DNA of 64,000 nt from Bog-756 sp963734395 (GTDB taxonomy: Bacteria; Actinomycetota; Acidimicrobiia; Acidimicrobiales; RAAP-2), in the NCBI GenBank assembly GCA_963734395.1, contig CAVTGY010000007.1:620001-684000 (forward strand). The letters are read 5' to 3'. Numbering within the stretch: position 1 is the first letter of the stretch; every line of letters begins with the position of its first letter. A program made the position numbers and the translations under genes. Below the pieces are notes generated by a model, which was not told the origin of the DNA, searched no databases, and worked only from the letters and a program-made list of their open reading frames with translations. This document shows, piece after piece, positions 58,943-64,000 of this stretch.

Positions 58943-59779
58943 GTGCCCATGCATGTCCCATCGACCAGCAATGAGCCGGTTGTCGGCGCCATGGCCCAGG
59001 TCTGGGCCTCCCTGACCGGCGTATGCGAACAGATCAGGGATGCCGGCTGGGATCTGGGTACCGACTGTCCCGGGTGGACGGTGAAGGACCAGCTCTCACA
59101 CCTCATCGGGATAGAACGGATGCTGTTGGGAGAGGAGCCCCCGGCGCCCCTGGCGGTCGTCCCCGATCACGTCACCAACGCGTTCGGGGAGATGAACGAG
59201 GTGTGTGTCGAGGCTCGCAGGCGCGTGTCCGGTAAAGACGTGTTCGCCGAATTCGTCGAGACCACCGATCAGCGCCTCGACGCGCTGCGGACCATGCCCA
59301 AGGCATCATTCGACAAGATCGGCTGGAGCCCGGTGGGCCAGGTGCCCTACCGCGAGTTCATGGAGACCCGGGTCCTGGACAGTTGGGCCCATGAGCAGGA
59401 CATCCGCCGCGCCGTTGGTCGACCCGGCGGTCGCAACGGGGTGGGTGAGGCGATCACCCTGGACAGGTGCGAGCGCTCCATGCCGTTCGTGGTGGGAAAG
59501 CGGGTCGCGCCACCCGATGGAACCTCGGTGCTGTTTGCCGTGAACGGCGTCATGGGGCGCCAGGTCCATGTCGAGGTGCACGACGGACGAGCGGCATCGA
59601 TGCCCGAGGTACCGGACCATCATCCGACGGTGACGCTGAGCATGGATCAAGAGGCGTTCTGGCGCTTGGGGTTCGGCCGGGTGGAGCCGATGCGCCTGGT
59701 GGCCAGTGGCGAGGTTCGGGTCGGGGGTGACATTGCACTGGGCCACAAGGTGCTCGAATCGATGGCCTTCATGATCTGA
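58943..59779 (+). CDS. Mycothiol-dependent MDMPI/DinB-like protein
   Basis: Protein of 278 aa with a DinB/MDMPI N-terminal domain and SCP2-like C-terminal domain, as in mycothiol-dependent maleylpyruvate isomerases. GWDLGTDCPGWTVKDQLSHL and IGIERMLLGEEPPAPL hold the His-x-x-x metal motif; FMETRVLDSWAHEQDIRRAV the second His pair. VHDGRAASMPEVPDHHPTVT and FWRLGFGRVEPMRLVASGEV belong to the SCP2-like part. It probably transfers thiol groups in detoxification. GTG 58943 and ATG 58949 are both possible. It lies between glutathione peroxidase and the trigger factor on one strand, a plausible thiol-stress context. Confidence 0.82.
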   Translation: MPMHVPSTSNEPVVGAMAQVWASLTGVCEQIRDAGWDLGTDCPGWTVKDQLSHLIGIERMLLGEEPPAPLAVVPDHVTNAFGEMNEVCVEARRRVSGKDVFAEFVETTDQRLDALRTMPKASFDKIGWSPVGQVPYREFMETRVLDSWAHEQDIRRAVGRPGGRNGVGEAITLDRCERSMPFVVGKRVAPPDGTSVLFAVNGVMGRQVHVEVHDGRAASMPEVPDHHPTVTLSMDQEAFWRLGFGRVEPMRLVASGEVRVGGDIALGHKVLESMAFMI

Positions 59780-59874
59780 GCGGGCGACAACCGGGAACAG
59801 GTATTCACCCACCCCGGCGTTCGCCGCCGCCCGGCACTCGACGGCATCAAGAAAGTTGGAGTGCCCGGTGCCAG

Positions 59875-59880
59875 TACACT
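59875..59880 (+). promoter_or_regulatory. Possible -10 box for tig
   Basis: TACACT lies 11 bases before ATG 59892. No clear -35 or ribosome site, so the tig message may have a very short leader. Confidence 0.35.
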
Positions 59881-59891
59881 GACCTATTCGT

Positions 59892-61229
59892 ATGCGAGCC
59901 ACCGCCGAATCCGAGGAGGGCAACAAGGTCCGTCTGTCGGTCGAGATCGACCAAGAGGAGATCGATAAGGCTCTCGAACAGGTGGTTGGGCGCCTAGCTC
60001 GCGAGGTCCGGGTGCCCGGGTTCCGCCCGGGCAAGGTTCCCAAGCGGGTCATCGAAGCCCGGATGGGTGGCGCCGCCGCCCTCCGCAGCGAGGCGATCAG
60101 AGAAGCGCTCCCCGAGTTTTATGCCCAAGCGGTAAACGACACCGAGGTCGATCCCATCGACCAGCCGGAGATCGACATCACCTCCGGCGATGAAGCGGGG
60201 CCCGTTTCGTTCGACGCAGTGGTCATGGTGCGACCCACGGTTGTCATACCCGGCTATCAGGGCCTGGTGGTGACCCTCCCGGACCTGGAGGTCGCCGACG
60301 AGGAGATCGACTTGCAGATCGATCGGCTGCGGGCGACGTCGGGCGAGTTGGTCGAGGTGGCCCGCCCCGCACACGATGGCGACCAGGTGACCATCGACAT
60401 CCACGGAACACGCGGCACGCTGGGTTCGACAGACGATGATCTCCACGCGGAGGATCTGCTCTATGAGGTGGGCAGCGGGCGAGTGGTGGCTGAGCTCGAC
60501 GACCAGCTGCGTGGGGGCAAGACCGGCGACATCTTCACCTTCGACTCGAAAATCGACGGGCAGGACCAGACAGTGTCCTTCAAGGTGCTGCTCAAGGATG
60601 TGAAGGAGCTGGTTCTGCCCGAGGTGACCGACGAATGGGCGGCCGAGGCGTCGGAATTCGAAACCGCCGATGCGCTTCGCGCTGACATAGCCGAGCGGCT
60701 CCGCCAGCGGCACATCGTGCAGGCCCAGATTGCCCTACAGCAAAGAACCTCCGAAGCGTTGGCCGAACTGGTTACCGAGGAGATCCCCGATCAATTGGTG
60801 GCGGTCGAGCTGCGCGAGAGGCTGCACGATCTCAACCATCGGCTCGATAGTCAGGGGATGACAATCAGCCAATTCCTGGGCGCCTCCGGTCGCGACGAAC
60901 AGGAGTTCCTCGACGAGCTCCGGGCCGGCGCCCTCCAAAGCGTCAAGGTCGATCTGGCGCTCCGGGCTCTGGTCGAGCAGGAAGCGATCGAGATCAGCGA
61001 CGAAGAGCTGGACGAGGAGTTGGCCACAATGGGCGAGCGCCTCGAAATGGACGTTGACGAGGTGCGGAAGCAGTTGGACCTGTCGGGGCGGCTTCCGGCG
61101 GTACGCTCGGATCGGCGCAAAGCCAAGGCAATGCGGTGGCTGGTCGACAACGTCGATCTGGTCGACGAGGAGGGACGATCGGTGTCACGGGACGACTTGA
61201 TGGTCAACCAGATCGAGGAGGAAACGTAA
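59892..61229 (+). CDS. tig: Trigger factor
   Basis: Ribosome-associated chaperone of 445 aa. The N-terminal ribosome-binding domain has EVRVPGFRPGKVPKRVIEAR, the GFR-x-G-K-x-P signature that docks on L23. The middle PPIase (FKBP-like) domain spans about 150-240 (HDGDQVTIDIHGTRGTLGST), and the C-terminal helical arms occupy the rest (ALAELVTEEIPDQLVAVELR). It starts MRATAESEEGNKVRLSVEID at ATG 59892. Its stop is immediately followed by the clpP start, linking nascent-chain folding to proteolysis as in many bacteria. Confidence 0.95.
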   Translation: MRATAESEEGNKVRLSVEIDQEEIDKALEQVVGRLAREVRVPGFRPGKVPKRVIEARMGGAAALRSEAIREALPEFYAQAVNDTEVDPIDQPEIDITSGDEAGPVSFDAVVMVRPTVVIPGYQGLVVTLPDLEVADEEIDLQIDRLRATSGELVEVARPAHDGDQVTIDIHGTRGTLGSTDDDLHAEDLLYEVGSGRVVAELDDQLRGGKTGDIFTFDSKIDGQDQTVSFKVLLKDVKELVLPEVTDEWAAEASEFETADALRADIAERLRQRHIVQAQIALQQRTSEALAELVTEEIPDQLVAVELRERLHDLNHRLDSQGMTISQFLGASGRDEQEFLDELRAGALQSVKVDLALRALVEQEAIEISDEELDEELATMGERLEMDVDEVRKQLDLSGRLPAVRSDRRKAKAMRWLVDNVDLVDEEGRSVSRDDLMVNQIEEET

Positions 61230-61883
61230 GTGAGGGTCACGGAGGGAGCTGAGGAGATGGACGTGAGGGCGTACAGCGTGCCGTGGGTAGTTGAATCGAC
61301 CAGTCGGGGGGAGCGGAACTACGACCTGTACTCCCGACTCCTTCGCGAGCGGATCATTTTCCTCGGCACTCCGATCAACGACACGGTCGCCAACCTGGTC
61401 TGTGCGCAGCTTCTGTTCCTCGAATCGGAAGAGGCGGACAAGGACATCCATCTGTACATCAACTCTCCTGGCGGTGATATCACCGCCCTGTTCGCCATCT
61501 ACGACACCATGAAGTACATCAAGCCGGATCTGTCCACGTTCTGCTTCGGCCAGGCGGCCTCGGCCGCCGCGGTGCTTCTCGGTGCCGGCACCAAAGGCAA
61601 GCGGTTCGCCCTGCCCCACGCCCGCATCCTCCTCCATCAACCATTCGGCGGGGTTGAAGGCCAGGCAAGCGACATCGAGCTTCAGGCAAAAGAGATCCTC
61701 CGGATGCGCGATCTCCTCAACAGAATGTTGGCCGAGGACACCGGCCAGACCGGTGAACGAGTGTCCAAGGACACCGACCGCGACTTCATCATGACCGCCG
61801 ACGAGGCTGTTACCTATGGGCTGATCGACGAAGTCATCACCTCCAGGGACGCCATCTCCATGGAGGCGGTCGGGGCGGCATAG
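61230..61883 (+). CDS. clpP: ATP-dependent Clp protease proteolytic subunit ClpP
   Basis: ClpP serine peptidase; 217 aa from GTG 61230 or 208 aa from ATG 61257, which fits family N-termini better. NLYIN-type motif LYINSPGGDITALFAIYDTM, catalytic Ser in CFGQAASAAAVLLGAG, His in LPHARILLHQPFGG, and Asp in KDTDRDFIMTADEAVTYGLI complete the triad. It assembles as two heptameric rings with ClpX. The upstream tig stop is at 61229. Only one clpP gene is in the window, while many actinobacteria have two. Confidence 0.94.
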   Translation: MRVTEGAEEMDVRAYSVPWVVESTSRGERNYDLYSRLLRERIIFLGTPINDTVANLVCAQLLFLESEEADKDIHLYINSPGGDITALFAIYDTMKYIKPDLSTFCFGQAASAAAVLLGAGTKGKRFALPHARILLHQPFGGVEGQASDIELQAKEILRMRDLLNRMLAEDTGQTGERVSKDTDRDFIMTADEAVTYGLIDEVITSRDAISMEAVGAA

Positions 61884-61941
61884 TCGGCCATGCGACCGGA
61901 GGGAACGGTCGGCGCCGGTCCAGCCGCTAGGGTTGGGTCCC

Positions 61942-61965
61942 TGAATCGCATCATGAATCGCATCG
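61942..61965. repeat. 12-bp tandem repeat between clpP and clpX
   Basis: TGAATCGCATCA is followed directly by TGAATCGCATCG. It lies in the 147-base gap before clpX. Confidence 0.5.
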
Positions 61966-62030
61966 GGCAGATCAGGCAGTACGTACGGATGAGCAACAGA
62001 ACCGCTGACTAGAGGACACGAGGAAGCGAC

Positions 62031-63314
62031 GTGGCGAAGTTCGGAGACGGTGGCGATCTGGTGAAGTGCAGCTTCTGCGGGAAGTCGCAGAAGCAGGTCA
62101 AGAAATTGATTGCCGGACCTGGTGTCTACATCTGCGACGAATGCATCGAACTGTGCAACGACATCATTGCCGAGGAGCTGGCGGACACCACCGAGCTCTC
62201 CTTCGAGGAGCTGCCTAAGCCCAAGGAGATCTACGAGTTCCTGAACGACTACGTGATCGGACAGGAGTACGCCAAGAAGATTCTGTCGGTGGCGGTCTAC
62301 AACCACTACAAACGGGTCCAGGCCGGGAGCAACGGTACCCACGACAATGACGTCGAGTTGGCCAAGTCGAACATCTTGCTGCTGGGTCCCACCGGGTGCG
62401 GAAAGACCCTGTTGGCCCAGACGTTGGCCCGCATGCTCAACGTACCGTTTGCCATCGCCGATGCCACCGCCCTCACCGAGGCGGGCTACGTGGGCGAGGA
62501 CGTCGAGAACATCCTCCTAAAGCTCATCCAGGCCGCCGACTACGACGTCAAGCGGGCCGAGACCGGCATCATCTACATCGACGAGATCGACAAGATCGCC
62601 CGCAAGTCGGAGAACCCGTCGATCACCCGCGACGTGTCCGGCGAAGGGGTCCAGCAGGCTCTCCTCAAGATCCTCGAAGGCACCACCGCCTCGGTGCCGC
62701 CCCAGGGGGGCCGGAAGCATCCCCATCAAGAGTTCATCCAGATTGACACCACGAACATCCTCTTCATCTGCGGGGGTGCCTTTGCCGGTGTCGACTCCAT
62801 CATCGAGAATCGGATAGGGCGCAAAGGCATGGGTTTCCGTGCCGAGGTACGCAAGGCTTCCGAACGGGACGACTCCGAGCTGTTGCGGGATGTGCTTCCC
62901 GAGGATCTGATGAAGTTCGGATTGATCCCCGAGTTCATCGGCCGACTCCCGGTCGTCGGTGCGGTGTCCCACCTGTACAAGGATGCGCTGATCCGGATCC
63001 TGATCGAACCGAAGAACGCCCTTACCCGCCAGTACCAACGGACGTTCGAACTCGATCACATCGAGCTCGAGCTGACCGACGATGCCCTCGAAGCCGTCGC
63101 CGAGCAGGCGCTCTTGCGGGGCACCGGGGCCCGGGGACTGCGCGCCATTCTCGAAGAGGTCTTGCTCGAAGTGATGTACGACCTGCCGAGCCGGACCGAC
63201 ATCTCCAAGTGCGTGGTGGATCGCTCGGTGGTGCTCGACAAGGTGCACCCCACCCTGGTGCCGCTCAACAGCCCTCCGGCCAAGTCGTCCCGGAGCCGCC
63301 GGGCCGCTTCCTGA
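62031..63314 (+). CDS. clpX: ATP-dependent Clp protease ATP-binding subunit ClpX
   Basis: AAA+ unfoldase of 427 aa. The N-terminal zinc finger has VKCSFCGKSQKQVKKLIAGP and GVYICDECIELC (four Cys). The AAA+ core has Walker A LLGPTGCGKTLLAQTLARML, Walker B IIYIDEIDKIARKSENPSIT, the pore loop GYVGEDVE, sensor-1 region TNILFICGGAFAG and RKGMGFRAEV; the ClpP-docking loop (IGF-like) is at GFR of GMGFRAEV. GTG 62031 follows an AGGAAG site. It is spaced 147 bases from clpP, unlike the directly adjacent tig-clpP, and may have its own promoter. Confidence 0.95.
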   Translation: MAKFGDGGDLVKCSFCGKSQKQVKKLIAGPGVYICDECIELCNDIIAEELADTTELSFEELPKPKEIYEFLNDYVIGQEYAKKILSVAVYNHYKRVQAGSNGTHDNDVELAKSNILLLGPTGCGKTLLAQTLARMLNVPFAIADATALTEAGYVGEDVENILLKLIQAADYDVKRAETGIIYIDEIDKIARKSENPSITRDVSGEGVQQALLKILEGTTASVPPQGGRKHPHQEFIQIDTTNILFICGGAFAGVDSIIENRIGRKGMGFRAEVRKASERDDSELLRDVLPEDLMKFGLIPEFIGRLPVVGAVSHLYKDALIRILIEPKNALTRQYQRTFELDHIELELTDDALEAVAEQALLRGTGARGLRAILEEVLLEVMYDLPSRTDISKCVVDRSVVLDKVHPTLVPLNSPPAKSSRSRRAAS

Positions 63315-63342
63315 GGTTCCCGACGCCGATCCCATCGCGGCC

Positions 63343-64000
63343 GTGTCGGTGAACTTCGACGATCTCCCCCAGGCCCTGGCCTGGCTGGACGCGCACACCG
63401 ACTTCGAGTTGGCCATGCCCACCCGGAGGTCACTTCCGAGGCTGGATCGCATGCGCGCCCTGACCACGCTTCTGGGAGATCCGCAGAGCGCCTATCCCGC
63501 TCTGCACATCACCGGGACCAACGGCAAGGGATCCACAGCGGCCATTGCCACCGCCCTGCTCGGTGCCCAGGGCTTGACCGTCGGCACCTATACCAGCCCC
63601 AACTTGAGCCGTGTCAACGAGCGCATCGCCCGCAACGGCGAGCCCATCGGCGACACCGACTTCGTCGAAGTTCTCGAGTCACTGGCCCGCCTCGAGCCGA
63701 TGATGGAGGAGCTCCCAACACGATTCGAGCTGCTTACCGCGGCCGCCCTGGCCTGGTTCGCCGACGAGGCCGTCGATGTGGCGGTGGTCGAAGTCGGACT
63801 GGGTGGACGGTGGGATTGCACCAATGTGGTGGATGGGGACGTGGCGGTCCTCACCAACATCAGTTTCGACCACACCGAAGTGCTCGGTCCGACCCTCGAG
63901 GACATCGGCCGGGACAAGTCGGGAATCTTCAAGGAGGGGAGCCGGGTGGTGATCGGCGAATCGGACCCCACCTTGGTCGATCTCCTGCGGCGGGCCGCGG
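63343..64000 (+). CDS. folC: Folylpolyglutamate synthase/dihydrofolate synthase FolC, 3' end off window
   Basis: FolC ligase; the reading frame from GTG 63343 (or 63349) runs without a stop to the window end, 219 codons visible. The ATP-binding P-loop HITGTNGKGSTAAIATALLG and the Mur-ligase-like motif VAVVEVGLGGRWDCTNVVDG, followed by ISFDHTEVLGPTLEDIGRDK, are diagnostic. It adds glutamates to folate (or makes dihydrofolate). The enzyme needs about 200 further residues. It starts 29 bases after clpX on the same strand. Confidence 0.92.
   Translation, partial: MSVNFDDLPQALAWLDAHTDFELAMPTRRSLPRLDRMRALTTLLGDPQSAYPALHITGTNGKGSTAAIATALLGAQGLTVGTYTSPNLSRVNERIARNGEPIGDTDFVEVLESLARLEPMMEELPTRFELLTAAALAWFADEAVDVAVVEVGLGGRWDCTNVVDGDVAVLTNISFDHTEVLGPTLEDIGRDKSGIFKEGSRVVIGESDPTLVDLLRRAA

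Noticed and set aside
1..64000. CRISPR array, insertion sequence or prophage
   Set aside because: No regularly spaced short repeats with unique spacers, no transposase or integrase reading frame, no phage structural genes.

Overview
The window is a high-G+C chromosomal segment, most likely from an actinobacterium near Acidimicrobiia or another deep actinobacterial line. This is inferred from a KstR-type operator beside beta-oxidation genes, a mycothiol-type DinB/MDMPI protein, an F420/PPOX-type flavoprotein, a SigF/RsbW/STAS/SpoIIE partner-switching cluster, many GTG starts, and many genes with a TANNNT box only 6-7 nt before the start codon (leaderless transcription). No insertion sequence, prophage, CRISPR array or rRNA was seen.

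Layout. 1-7.4 kb: acyl-CoA catabolism (edge-truncated thiolase, a two-gene acyl-CoA dehydrogenase pair, HSL-type esterase, VOC protein, rhodanese, DUF4031, thiolase-like protein). 7.5-9.8 kb: lipoprotein, PPOX protein and small conserved proteins. 9.9-11 kb: a methyltransferase-Mug DNA glycosylase fusion. 11-22.8 kb: the Kdp potassium region: kdpFABC on +, full-length KdpD, KdpE and a second DUF4118 kinase on -, then a KdpD lacking its kinase half and a free-standing DUF4118 protein. 23-31.5 kb: metabolic and hydrolase genes (OsmC, GNAT, SDR, FAH, ArfB, two alpha/beta hydrolases, nitrilase, SurE, aldose epimerase). 31.5-33.1 kb: sulfotransferase and a Thr-rich lipoprotein in less GC-rich DNA. 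33.4-43.8 kb: an envelope and general-stress island with three STAS proteins, two RsbW-like ATPases, a SigF-like sigma factor, a SpoIIE-type phosphatase, BrkB, a hemerythrin-like protein and many small membrane proteins, several behind SigF-like GTTT-N16-GGG promoters. 43.9-44.2 kb: tRNA-Lys, tRNA-His, tRNA-Arg. 44.3-54.9 kb: a secreted beta-propeller/repeat protein, orphan ParA with a zinc-ribbon partner, DedA, a GGDEF/EAL protein, small enzymes, tRNA-Pro, Ppx/GppA. 55-58.2 kb: a 1064-residue sensor GGDEF/EAL protein. 58.4-64 kb: glutathione peroxidase, MDMPI, then tig-clpP-clpX-folC (folC cut by the window end).

At least sixteen single-base indels break otherwise intact genes, in clusters at 1.3-5.7, 17.1-21.1 and 24-27.6 kb plus one near 49.96 kb. 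They interrupt genes whose catalytic motifs remain intact on both sides (KdpA, KdpB, nitrilase, SDR), so sequencing or assembly error is more likely than gene decay. Such genes are annotated over their full restored span.

Most promising biology: the SigF partner-switching island with its matching promoters, the modular duplication of Kdp sensing, the methyltransferase-DNA glycosylase fusion, and the consistent leaderless-promoter geometry.
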